DNA of 64,000 bases from Batillaria attramentaria. Lineage: Eukaryota; Mollusca; Gastropoda; Batillariidae. The translations under genes were made by a program, and so were the position numbers. The stretch lies in NCBI GenBank assembly GCA_018292915.2, contig JACVVK020000194.1, positions 347,501 to 411,500 of the forward strand. The letters are read 5' to 3'. This document shows, one piece after another, positions 25,893 through 39,200 of this stretch (position 1 is its first letter; each line of letters starts with the position of its first letter). Below the pieces are notes generated by a model. It saw only the letters and a list, made by a program, of their open reading frames with translations, was not told the origin of the DNA and did no database searches.

Positions 25893-28800
25893 TCACACAC
25901 ACACACACACACACACCCTGCCATTCCACCAGCAACAGGGCTCAGGATGGGTCAAGATCTGTTGTGAAACTAGTCGTAAGACAATCTGAACAAGAGGGTT
26001 TTCAGTTTGACTTTGAAATCAAGTAAGTCAGAAAGCATTTTGAATGCACATGCTCATGCATGCAGACATTCAATTAACAGTGCAGCCAGCACACAATTAT
26101 TCTCAATGGTACACAGACAAAAGATGGATATTGATTCAAATGCGTGTGCCGCAGAATTAATTAAAATGGCTGCCACTGCAGCTGTTTCAGCTTGACAAGA
26201 ATGATCTTGGGACCAACATATGTTGTTCATTGTTTGCTAATCGTGATCAATAAACCAATACATGAATTACCCTTGTACACACACAGGTGTTGCATGTATA
26301 CGGGCATCACCGTAATTCATGCCAGCAGCCTGTCTGCATTTAGACAGGCTGTCTCATAGAAAATCACATTCTTGAGTGATGCGGTGACAGCTTGACCTAA
26401 CGTACCAACGGGAATTGTCTTCCCATGGATCTTGTCACACCAGCCAGCATAGTAGCGGAAAACACCGACTGTAGCCTTCACATCATCGACAGAATCGAAA
26501 AAACGGCTTCCCGTTGTCCAAAGTCTCTATATTCTGCAAAACATTCATGGGGAAATATCTTGTATGACTTGGTTTAGGATCTGGGCCCGCATGTTAAACT
26601 CAAGGTTAATTTAACCCACAGCTATGGGCCTAACCCAGACTAGGACAAAAGAAACCCCAAAACAAAATTAAATTTAAAAAAAGGGAGCGAAGAAAGGAAG
26701 AAAAAATCCTTCTATAACTTATACTCACTCAACGGCGTAGGCACCATGGTGGAATGGACCCACTTCCTGATTAACCCCCCCCCCCACCCCCCCCAAAAAA
26801 AAAACAACCCCCAAAACAGAAAATTTAACCCTAGAGCTAGTTTAGTTCGATGTTAGACTTCAACCCGAGGCTAAAATACCTAACCTCGACTTTTACATAC
26901 AGGCCCTGATGTTTTAAAGTGTATAAGAGCCACTGTGTCATGTCTTAGCGCCTGCAGTTTCAAGGAGGCTCGGTCTTACAAGCTATCCTTGCTGGTGTTA
27001 GTGTGTGGGATCTTATGTCTGAAGAAGAGGAACAAATCGAAATCACAAAAGTAACACAATGAACAGAAGAGAAAAGTACCTAACGTAGAACCTGTTGATG
27101 AACAGTGTCGGTTTTCCAGTCAAAGTATAATTTGATAAGGACAGTGTCGGTTTTCCAGTCAAAGTGTAATTTGATAAGGACAGTGTCGGTTTTCCAGTCA
27201 AAGTGTAATTTGATAAGGACAGTGTCGGTTTTCCAGTCAAAGTGTAATTTGATAAGGACAGTGTCGGTTTTCCAGTCAAAGTGTAATTTGATAAGGAGTA
27301 CGTGCCCACCAAATGGACCACTCCACTTCTGTCAATCAAAAGGGTCGAGCCCCCATAATTCAGCCAATCACACCCCACAGTATAATGAGCACAAGACATG
27401 GCATGGTCGGGCAAACTTTTTGCCCGACACTACGACGAGGGAAGCACATGTCGTTTGATATGACTGGAGCTTGGAAAGAAAGCATAAGTCCATTGACGTC
27501 ATTTGAGGAGAAAGACCATAACACCAATGTCTTTCATCTTGAAATCACCCCTTTTCCCATACAATGACCTCAAGGACGTACTGTGTTTTGCCAATACACA
27601 ACAGAGTAAAAAAAGGGGGGGGGGGGGGTCTAGCCTCTGGTCTTGTGGAGCGGAGTTGTCAAACCCTGGCCCGACTGGCACGTACACCTTCACTGTCCAA
27701 AGATGGGTTTTAAACGATGCATTGTGTGTAGAAGTCACATACTGATAGATATTCCAGATCCCTTTCCAGCAGGTCAGCGAACTTGTTCATGAGTTCGCCT
27801 CTCTTTGAGGCGTCCATCGTCCGCCAGGGGGCACCCACGGCGAACGCAGATCTGGCAGCCGCAACAGCAGCATCAACATCCGCCTGCAACATGGAAGACA
27901 TAATGCACATGAACTTCTAAATGTCTACTTCTAAACAGACGTCTGGAAATTTACCGAATATCTCAAACTTTTTCACTGCCATTGTGTGCTTGAGTCACTC
28001 GATAGCATTAAGATCGTGTACACTAAGATCAGATGGTGTAAAGTACTAAAAAGATGATGAAGAAGGTGAACCACGTGATTCATCCAAACTACTTGGCACA
28101 AAGCACCTTGAGCTGTGCACGCTCAAGTGAACCACATGCAGTCACTCACACTGTGAAGGACCCCAACAACTTTGAATCATGTGATGTGAAGGTGAAACTC
28201 ATTCGTATGAATACTTGAAGTGAAGGAGTGTCGTAAACGCAACATTACCTTGTCCCCCTCTTGAATATTGCAGATGACTTGCTCGGTAGCTGGGTTAATG
28301 GTGGGAAAAGTCTTCCCACTTGCTGAATTTCGCCATTCATTGTTGATAAAAATCTGCAGACAAAAAAAAAAAATAAAAAGAAATAAAAGAAGAGGAAATG
28401 CTTGTGCAGATATTCTGTCATGACTGAAAAGACACTAATGCATGTTTTGGTGACTTCTTGAAATGGCTGAATCAATAAACCATGGATACAAGTATTAATA
28501 AAGCTGAAATAGTCACAAGGCAGCAGAATGCACTGTGTTCAATGCTTACGCTGCTTATAATAATAATAATAATAATAATGAGTATTGTATAGGCGCTTTA
28601 CCCAATTTCATCAATCGGGTCAAAGCGCCGCAAACTGAACCCAACACGCACGCTCATGTGAATCAAACGCATTCTCTCACACACTGGAAATAAACACATT
28701 ACAATCACGTGGTGCGAAGGGTCAGCTCAGCTATTTAAATTTCGGAATTTGGAATTGCATTTTTTTTTCAAATTCGGTGGGCTGAACATTTCCAAAGCAG

Positions 28801-30211
28801 GGGGGAGGAAGCCGGAGTACTCAGAGAGAACCCCCGATGAACCGAATGAATGGTGCCACATACGAAAAAGAAAAATTATTTGCCCCGAGTGGGACTCGAA
28901 CCCCTGCCCTCTCGCACTGGTGACAAGTCTCTTAACCACTAGTCCACCGACCGCCCCATGGTATTGCTAAAGCTGTAAGACAGTGACTATTTTAGCAAGT
29001 TTAGCGGACTATTTTACTAATGCACTACTACTACTAGTAAAAGCAAGTGGTCAGATTTACAGTGGGTGCGCTCCATACTAATGGATGATGAGAACATCAG
29101 ATATAATACTTGTTTCTTTTACTTAGTCTCAATACGTATGACAGGGCCAGGTGTACAACAGCGTGCGGAAAACTTTTCATCGAATGCGTTGACTCTGCAC
29201 ATCAGAGTCAATCTCTGGAGTCACAGTATATCATCTGAGACCATTACGGTGACTCTGGCCGGCGTATTAGTTGTTGTAGAAGTGTAGCGCATTCTGAGCA
29301 GACAACGTTATTTGGTTGCGGACTGAGAACTAGCTAGATGGCACCGATTGGTGGTTATCTTTAGTAGCTTTGTCTAGTCCCAGTCTGTTCTTGGATGGAC
29401 CATAGACTAAAAAACCCCAACATATTTCTCTAATATTAGAAACAAAAAAGTCACGAAAACGGTCGCGATGGCCAAATGAAACATCCTTCTATTTGGCAGC
29501 CTTTGAGTTTTTAAAGTGACAGTTTTCCATCTCACTGGCGTCACGAACATAGTTTTAATTCCTCCACCACTGAAGCAAAGATCATGTGCAGAAAGCACTG
29601 CTTGTTTCGGAACAGCCAGATGTCAGTTATGTGGCCGATACAAACAGAGATGCAATGCAGTTTGTTTGGCATTACATGTATTTGCTTTTTATTTTGGGTC
29701 TTGGCAACATTTGTGCATTGACCAGAGCAAGTATCTGTTTATATTTCTTTTCCCCCTGAAAAAGAAAAGAAAAAAGGAGTGCATGGGTGCATGCGTGTGC
29801 GCGTGTCTGCATGTGTTGTGAACAGAGATAGAGAGAGAGAGAGAGAGGTTCCTCACATAAGTATGACAGAGAAAGAAAGGATCATGCACAATTAATCACT
29901 GTTGTTTTTTTTATTTTGCCAAGATAGTACAATTGTTTGCCAGACATATAAATCAAGAAAGCAGAAATGGGTATTTTATCAAGATGGACATTAACCTTTT
30001 TGGGTAATTACCCATGATGATGAGCACTTACAGAGCTGAGGCTCTGTGTGTGTGTGTGTGTGGTGTGTGTGTGGTGTGTGTGTATGGTGTGTGTGTGTGT
30101 GTGGTGTGTGTGTGTGTGTGGTGTGTGTGTATGGTGTGTGTGTGTGTGTGGTGTGTGTGTGTGTGTGGTGTGTGTGTGGTGTGTGTGTGTGTGTGGTGTG
30201 TGTGTGTGTGT

Positions 30212-30265
<54 letters not shown>

Positions 30266-33200
30266 CACGTATGGTAAGCACATGTGTGTTCTGCTGATGC
30301 TTAGGTCGAATTACAAACTGATGTTATAGCTAAGGGATTCAGTGTATCATAAGTGAAAATAAACTACTGTGCATGCTACTGGTCAACTTTAACCAAGAAG
30401 CCAGAAAAACTGGTGTAATATGACCCTCTGTAATCGTGAGCATCAGACGACGTGCTCTTCGCCCAAGCTCGCTGTCCAGCCGAGAGATGCACAGTTGCCA
30501 AGTTTGATGCAAGTTCATTCTGGCCCACAGTAGAAGCAGCATAGCAGTACGCCACGGTTCGGTTCTCGACTCTGATGGAAATGTAAACAGATTTTGACAA
30601 GACCGACATACAGCTGACGAAGAAAGTGTATGTTCCAGAGACTGGTGCGGTGAACATGCCGGTCTGAGAATCATAGCTATTGCCAATGTTGGTGGTGACA
30701 GCGTCGAAGACCAGCGTCGCTCCTCCCCCGACGTTGAAAGAATCCCCAGAGTGGTGTACGCTGAAAGCCACGTTCTTCAGGGACGTTTCTGTAATGGGAG
30801 AGATTATATAAGTAGACCTGTTATGTTGTGAGAGATGCAAGAGTTCTGATCAACTTACATGATACAGATAAGAAATGCAAAAATATCTTCTGGTTCCAGC
30901 ATTTCTTAACACGTTCATCCAATGAGTTTTATTAACTAGTTTTATTAACTCAATTTTAAGAATATAAAAACGTGGGGGAAGGGGGAGGGTACCCCAACAA
31001 AACCAAAAATACAATGTTAGAAAAAACCAAAAAAACACCCCAATACTTGACATGTCACTCCTTACCCTGCCAACCCAAGAAAACTACAGCCCCCCCCCCC
31101 CCCCCCCATACGAACACACTCAAAAAATTTTAAATGGTCTTCGTTCCTCTACCACCTTGTACATCCTATGCATGCAATGACTCCATAACAAAGACTATAC
31201 AGGTTTTATGGCAAGGTTACCAATTGGGCAATAATAATTATTTTGTTGTTCAATCACTCCAATGCTGAAACCAAAATGAAACAAGTGTCATGCTCACAAG
31301 TGCACCTGTCTTCAGATTATCGCAACTTTCAAGTTTCTAAAATATTGGGTGGCGCTGCACTGCTGCGATGCACTTCCCCCGGGGGAAGCAGCCCAAATTT
31401 CCCAAAAGGGATAATAAAGTAGTAAAAAATCCTGCAAAGCCAAGGTCCCGCTAGTGCATATATTAAAACTACTCACCATCAATACATCCCATAACACTGG
31501 TACATATATCCTGTCCCAAACTGGCTAGACTGTATTACACTGGCCATGGAATGTCTGTGTTTGCAAAGTGCAAAGGTCAGGCAAGCAGTACCTAAACTAC
31601 ACTAAAGCGCACGGTTACACGACTGCCAGTCTGCATGTTGCGGTACTCGGCTGCCTGCTGGCGGGCAAGTGTTCCGCGGCACACGCAGCCTGCGGCATTG
31701 CAAGGTTTAAGCAGTGATTGGTCAGTTGGCTGTGCGGGCTGCCTGTGGCTAGCTGGCTGCCAGGAAAAATAGGACGGCTTTCTATTCCCGCGCCAGCACC
31801 GGCAAGGGGGGTTTGCCAGCTGGCCGCCAGCGATTTAATTAGGGTTGCCAGCCCTGCAAGTACCAATCCTGGCAACGTGTAGCAGCGGCCCTAAGGACAA
31901 TGCACCTCAACGGCGCAAGTCAACAGGGCCATAGCCACACTGATGACGCACTCACACACACATTTTTATAGGCTCTGTAATTTACAGTTCCAGCATAGGC
32001 TTGAAGCCACATGCACATGTATCATAAATCAGTGTTGAAGGTCAAGTGTGAAATACATGTTGGGGTAGACATGCTGAACTTCATGAAGAACTGGGAAGAA
32101 ATAAACTTTAGAAACTTCTATGGCACCAGAACCACCAAATAAAAATGTGAAGTATATATATATACTTACGAAGCTGTGCTTTCAGAGCTGTTAACTCGGT
32201 GTCCATCTTCGCGATGTGTTGTGACTGCTGCTCCACAAGCAGCTGAAGGGCGGACACGTCATCTGAACGTTTCTCTCGCACTGAATTTTGTTCCGCATTA
32301 GCAAGACCATGCGAAATCATCAGAAGCAAAGGTAGCAGGGTCACACAAGACATTTTGCTCGTTGAATCAAGGTACAGACAGCTTGAAACTAAACAAACCG
32401 CCTGTGGTGTACACAAGAATTCAAGGCTGGAGACTGCGCAGTGCTTTGTGTGTCAAATGCTGGTCGACGGGTCTCAGCTTTTCCTTAAAGTCTCTATGTG
32501 CGTAATGAGGGGAAAACTGCCGCTTACAAAACTCTTAGGCTATTTTTAGCAACTTGGTCATAGAAACGTGTACAGGTATGGAAGCCTTAGGCCGAAGATA
32601 GTCATATTTTTTCTATTATTAGTTCGCAAATTCACGAAAACGGTCGCAATGACCAAAAAGAACATCTACTCATTTGGTTGATACGACCAAGTCACTAAAA
32701 ACAACCACCAATCAGCGCTGTCTAGTTGATGTTCAGTCCACAACCAAATAATGGTGCCAGCTCAGTATGCGGTATGCTTTTATGTAGGTAGCAGAACATA
32801 ATCGCCAACCCGAGTCACCACAATGGTTTCAGATGCTATACTGTGTCCCATGTGACTGATTCTGATGCATGGATTAACTCACTGATTACCTTGACCGCGC
32901 GCCAAGCAATTCCTCCGTGACCAAGACACTGTGAGTGTGTGTACAACCCTTGCCAACTGGGCGATTTTAGCACTTTAAAAAAAATATTTTTGAAAGAGGT
33001 CTTCCTCCGATGTTTCCTAATTGTGATTGGTATGGTCGGGAAGATAGTTAAAAGCACTATTAGGGAAAAATATTTTTGATTGGAAAAATTGGGCATAGCA
33101 GCCACAGTGAGAGTGGAGATACATGTAACATAGGTTTTGGGCACTTGGTAACAACGTCCTCACACATCAGCGCCTGGGGTCTAGGTGTGTGGTTGGCAAC

Positions 33201-36200
33201 GGTATGCAAGGGCTCTGCACAGATGCTGGATGCATGGTCGTGAAAAAGTTAACGCATTGGATGAAAGGTTTTCCACAGCTTTGTTCTGTGTCTGACAAAC
33301 GTACTTCGAGACTTTAACAACTTTACTTGATAACACCTAGCTTATCTGTAACCATCCATGACTCAGTCTCGTGGGTAGACAAAAGAACAGCTTAATCCTT
33401 GTATGCCAGCAATGAATGAAATCAACGGTAAAATCTCCAGCGTGCTTGGTTTAAAGGATTAAATACCTTCAAACCTGAATCTTTGATATCAAAACTACAG
33501 AGGAATGTAACGTCAAACTGCTTGAGGCAAAACCTCTGATATCATGATAAATATATGTGTACATGGGCACACACATTATCATTCTCACCAGAAAGTTTTT
33601 CTGTGAAGTGAACAGTGGCGTATTTTTCAGCAAAACCGTCGGAAAAACCAAGGCAATCGGTGATGCTTTGATACAAAACACACTAACCCCTTCATTAAAG
33701 TACAAGCGGATTGTCAGTATTGATGAGGATTTTTTTCTTTCAAAGTGGATGCTCAAACCCGGCCAGCATGCGCACTCATGTGACTCACACTACTCCTACT
33801 ACCAATAAATAACAATGATGATGCTTCTTATGGCACCTAGCTATTCTTTAAGAAGCTCGAAACACCGCAGGGATTCAGGTATTTTGGGTTCAATAGGACA
33901 AATGTCCTGGTCTCAACCAAAACAATAGGACATTTGTCCTGAAAAATAAAAAACAATAGGACATTCAGTATTTTCCAATCTTTTATTCAGGGGTAGAAAT
34001 GATCCAGCATGAAAAAAAGAGGAAAATTTTGAGAGTGGCATAGCCACGACTGTGTGGCGCCGAAGGCGCCCTACCTAGGGGGGTCCGGGGGCATTTTTTA
34101 AATCTACCTGTAGATTAAAATCTGTGCAGTCTGATGCATTCTGGGATGAAAAATTCAAAAAAGATATGCTTTTTTTTTTTGTTTTATCATACCATCAAAC
34201 AAGTTTATTTTGTGGTCTTCATTCAGTTTCACACAACCCTTGAAAGAGCATGTTCCCCACAATGACAGTGCTTGAGGTCACTCATGCATCATTCTGACTA
34301 CTCTCAGCTTCTGATAAGCCATGACACTGATTTACATCTCTGAAACAGATTTTTGTTCTACCGTAGAGCCTCACGTGGTAAATGGTATTATCTACGGTCT
34401 TTGATGGTATCTGAGTTGGTTGCCCAAGTCACAGACACTCACGGTGGTGTCCGGACCACTCCCGGGGAGCGCATGTCAACGGTAGAGATCATGGCATAAT
34501 TGGTACATGCATAAATGTGACTCAGTAGCAGAGTCTGGTGTTTCTGTGGAGTCTTTCAGCAATCAAGATTGTGCGGCTTTAACTAAATTTGCGCGACGGA
34601 TAACGTGTCCAAACGACGTACACTGACATCCCGGCGTTGTCGGTTTGCTGTCAAATCACCGAGTTTAGTCCGGTTGAATTCCCAGCGGCATCACAGTCTC
34701 AGTCTCCCTTTCTCTCACCGTCACGATGGCAATCACACACACACACACACACACACACACACCGTGTCCAAAAGACGTACACAGACATCCCGGCGTTGCC
34801 GATTTGCTAAGTGTCAAATCACTGAGTTTAGTCCAGCTTCCGTTTGTCTTTATTGTCAAACACGAAAACAAGGGGGAGTAGTAACCACACCATACCTATC
34901 AAATAACCGCCTTAATTCGCTCACACACACACACACACACACTGACACACAAAGAAACACGTTCACACGCACCGACATACGCGTGATGGGGGTGTCTTGT
35001 GAAAACAATGGGCAGTGATTTGACTGGTGTAAAGGCTCGGACGTCGGAACTGGCGGATGAGGTGATAACCACCCGCACAGCTGCAGTGGTGTTTCGAGGG
35101 CGATGCGCGGTCACGCGCGCACAGTAGGAGGTGGGCCACACAAACAGATCGCTGTAGTTGCCAGGACCGTACCCACACCGGTGACGCGGCTATCACGATT
35201 CTGACCGGCTTGCGGCATTGAGCGCTAGCGTTGCTTGGCCGCACGCGACTTCTCTCAGAAAATCATCTGCGCTGTACACGTGAAAGCTTGCCTCGACCTG
35301 AGGTTGGCCTGTCTTGTCGCAGAAGGTCTCTGTTCAACTCGTAAGTGGTTTTTGTGGTGCTACTTGCGCGTACACTCACGTTGGAAACAATTTTGTCTCG
35401 TTTTCTGTAGAAAATTCACTTTCATTCGCGATAATATAAAATTACAGAAAGAAAAGTCAAGTTTATAAAAACGCCCTAGTTTTATAATTTGTCTTGCGGC
35501 CATACCTAGAAAATTATTGCAATTTGTGGCTTATATCGCGCGCAGTTCGAGAAAGAAAATTGGTAGTGAACATTTTGTGGTTATGAACCGGCACTCGCCC
35601 CGGCTAAGAACCAGCCTCTATTTGGTTTGTGCGTGGCTAAGAACCGACCAGCTTCTCCTTTCTTTTTTCCTATGCGAATATTATGATTTAGGGGGTTTTA
35701 GGTGTCCCATTTCAGATGGAACTGTCAGGGAACGTAGTGGATAATAACCTACCAGTGTTATTTTCAAAAAATATTTCCCTACCCTTCCAATTTCAACCCC
35801 CTCCCCCCCCCCCCCTCCTCCTTTTTTCCACAACCATATCTCCTCGCTTCACAATTAAGATAAAACACAGACACAACCATATTTACCGAACTACTGACTT
35901 ATTTTCTTTCCACAGAAATGACCACAAACACAGAACTCTCAACAAAAACCATAACACACACCATGACACACACCACAGATACAAACACAGAACACAACAC
36001 AAACCCGGCACGACACAATACACAATCACTTCAGAGGAATTGGAAATCATTCACAGAGAATTCGACAAACCCATTGACACATACACAAGAGACACTGACA
36101 CAGCACTGCAACACTTCTACATTGCACACCAACTAAACCAACTCATCACTGACATCCACTCACACAACAATACCACCAACAACATACTTCCAGCGACACA

Positions 36201-39200
36201 CATAATTATGCACCACATCTCACACTACCAGGCGCAACACACTTCTTTATGCAAAACTTACTTACAGACCTCAACCTTAGAATCAAAAGTGCACTCATTC
36301 ACCGCATAATGGACCTTCAATCATACCACAACAATCAAGTCTACTCCCTCCTGAACACAACAACACTTACAGACAACATAATGAACATAATGGACAGATT
36401 GAAACACATGATCACACGTACAGGAACAGACACCAAACATGACAATACTTGACGCATGCACTAACACACCTCTACCACCACGCTTACGCATGCCCACACC
36501 TACACATACACCTGCATCCAAACCTAAACCTGTGCACACACACAAACCACATCTACATCTGCACCACCCCCATCCACACTTACACTACCCTCACACTCAT
36601 CTACATCTGCCCCACTCTCAACCAAACCACCAGCCTCATCCACACACACACCTGAACCACCCTCATCTGGACCCCTACCTGAAGCACCCTCATCAAGCAA
36701 ACCTGCACGTACATCAACATCTTCCGCATCCGCATCTAAACCACCCTCATCTACATATTCGCACACACCATTCACATCCACATCCACATCTGCACCCACA
36801 TCATCCTCATCACACCCCAAATACCCTGCTCTAAAACCACGACACCCATACACCAACATCCACATACGCCACACCAAACAGAACACACAGACCACTCTTA
36901 CCTTCACCACACTGCAGAAACCACTTCCAAACCCAGCCACACACTGACCCATACAGATGCCCACGCACACCACTTCTACAGACACCTAACAAACCAACAC
37001 ACACTCACACTGATAAACACTAACCAACACACACGCGCACTGATACACACCACAAATCATACATTTGAAACCATAACTCCAAATCATCTTTCATACTCAT
37101 TTTCATTCTCATCTCCATCTTCATATGAAATACAGTAATAAAAAAAATCATCGCACCACTGTAAGTGTTCCTCCTCTCACTTTTTGGTTGGTTTGTTGGT
37201 TATAATACTTTTATTATTCCTTTCCATTAAAAAAAATCTCTGGATGGGGTTACTGGGTGAAGGTGGTGTCTTCTTTCCATAAACAAAACAAATCCAAACC
37301 CAATAATTATATGAGTACATGTTTTCCACAGTTTCCCTGGCATTCACATGAGAAACAGTCACCTAACCGCATGGGATCTTATGATAGATTAAGACTTCCA
37401 GGTCTATTCACTGGCGCTAGTGATGTATAGCTCAGATAGTGCGGAATGACCTTGAAATTGTCTAGCTAACTGCTGCGTTGGTATTTCCTGTTGTCACCGT
37501 GTCAGTATGCAAACGTGTAAGTGTTAAAAATACCGCAGACACCCTCGTTGTTCGCAACTTTTCTTCAGCCAGAAATGTGGAGTATTGGCCGGTTCATATC
37601 CAAGGAGGCAGCTGGTTCATAGCCAGCATCAAACCAGACGGTTGGTCGGTTCTTAGCCGAGGATTTCGCACTGCTCTGATATTTTTTTAAATTGCGAAAA
37701 CACTAAAGCATTCTACGTCACAAAATTTGGGATGCAAGTCACAAAGATATCACGGATACGTGTCTGTTTTGAAACTACTGGAATTAACGTAGTATTTTTT
37801 GTCAGCTTCGTGTTAAACTGCAAAATAGCTCTCGAGTCTCATTGCAGTCGAACAAATATGACTCGTGTCCTTACATGAATAACATTTTCGATGTAAACTC
37901 GCTTTGGGTGGGAAGATGAAAGTCTAACTGATATGTGCATATAACAATATGATCAAATTCATTTCAGTTTTTAGCTTTCCTGGCAGCATTCTTGTACGTC
38001 ACCGCATGCGTCTCGCGCTTTTCCGGCCTAAAACAGTCACTGCGACCGACAGCCGGTCGAAATCGCGGCTTAGCCGCGTCACCGGTGTGGTACCGTACCG
38101 TTCGCGGAATTTTTTTTTCCCCGATTTTTTTTTTTCGGCGCAACCGTCCGCGGTTTGCGCAATGCTGTGTCCGGCCTTGCGAAAAATGAATAGGACATTG
38201 TCCGCTTCTGTCGTCAATGTAATCGGACATTTGTCCTGAATCTCCCCAAAACAACAGGACATTTTGGAAATTAATAGGTCTATGTCCGATGTCCGACTCG
38301 GATGTGACTCCCTATTACACCTTACAAATAGGGGGGGGGGGGGGGGGGGGGCGCGCAAGCAACAGAGACCATCTTGCAACTAGGCAGGGGTAGTAGAGCC
38401 GCCCAAGCAACAAAGACTATCTTTGGAGCGCTTACAAATATCTAGCGCTCTGGACAAATGTCTGTTTACCTAGGGGGGGGTTGTCACTGTTGTCTCTTGT
38501 TTGTTTTTTGTTTCATTATTGTCTTTTGTTTTGTGTTTTTTTAGTTTTTGTTGTTGTTGGGTTTTTTCCTGCTTTATTGGTATGTGTTTTTGTTTGTTTG
38601 TTTGTTTGTTTTCTTCCGTTGGTTGATTGTATGCTTATGTTATGTCTATCTTGCATATATGTGCAAAATGTGAAAAAAAGAAATAAAAAAAAGACTATCT
38701 TTGGAAAGGACTTTGGACTATCTTTCAAAAAGGAAAAAGGGGGGGGGGGGGAGGTGTCAATAACACATACATTAACTTATACACTGGATATCAACACATG
38801 TGCATGTGCTGAGTCCTTTATATGTACAACGACCATTTGGTGGGAAGGGTCAGCACAGCCACTCAAATTTTACAATTTAGAAAAGGAAACGGTAATGACT
38901 GCGAAGTCGTTACAAGCAAATAAAAGCGACATAAAAGGGTCAGAAACCACTTAACTTTCACAAAGGACGGCAAGGGACATTTGTTTGTGTCCTGAGGAAG
39001 GCAAAAGCTGAAACGTTGACTTTGTGAAAGTTAAGTGGGTTCTGTCCATTTTATGTCGCTTTTATCTGCTTAGAATTTAGAATTTAATTTATTTTCTATG
39101 TTTTGTGGGATGGACATTTCCAAAGCAGCAGATCTGTCAATACAAAATGCATACTTCCAGCTGGTGAGATAAATGCAGACAACAGATGTGTAAGCCCTTG

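Larger units (their letters stand above)
35200..37150 (+). pseudogene. A+C-rich transcription-unit-like segment with decayed ORFs, unknown origin
   Basis: Inside ALDH intron 1, opposite strand. A CpG-rich stretch (about 34980-35340) ends at a good donor (AACTC/GTAAGT, 35340). A TTTCCACAG acceptor stands just before an ATG at 35918. From about 35900 to 37030 the + strand is almost devoid of G and very rich in A and C. Protein-like stretches occur in different phases: about 36006-36242 ([14 protein letters not shown], then [17 protein letters not shown]), then 36243-36449 in another phase ([20 protein letters not shown]), then after three stops a Ser/Thr/Pro-rich open stretch 36522-36944 in the same phase. 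AATAAA lies at 37137-37142. I recognise no family. It could be a decayed nested gene, a mobile-element gene or biased spacer DNA. Confidence 0.35.

Noticed and set aside
27043..27414. Repeat protein with [13 protein letters not shown] units
   Set aside because: Generated by the 39-bp minisatellite; only five units, no start context, inside an ALDH intron.
36524..36985. 153-codon Asp/Val/Gly-rich frame on the - strand
   Set aside because: It is the antisense of the A+C-rich Ser/Thr/Pro stretch; composition alone keeps it open.
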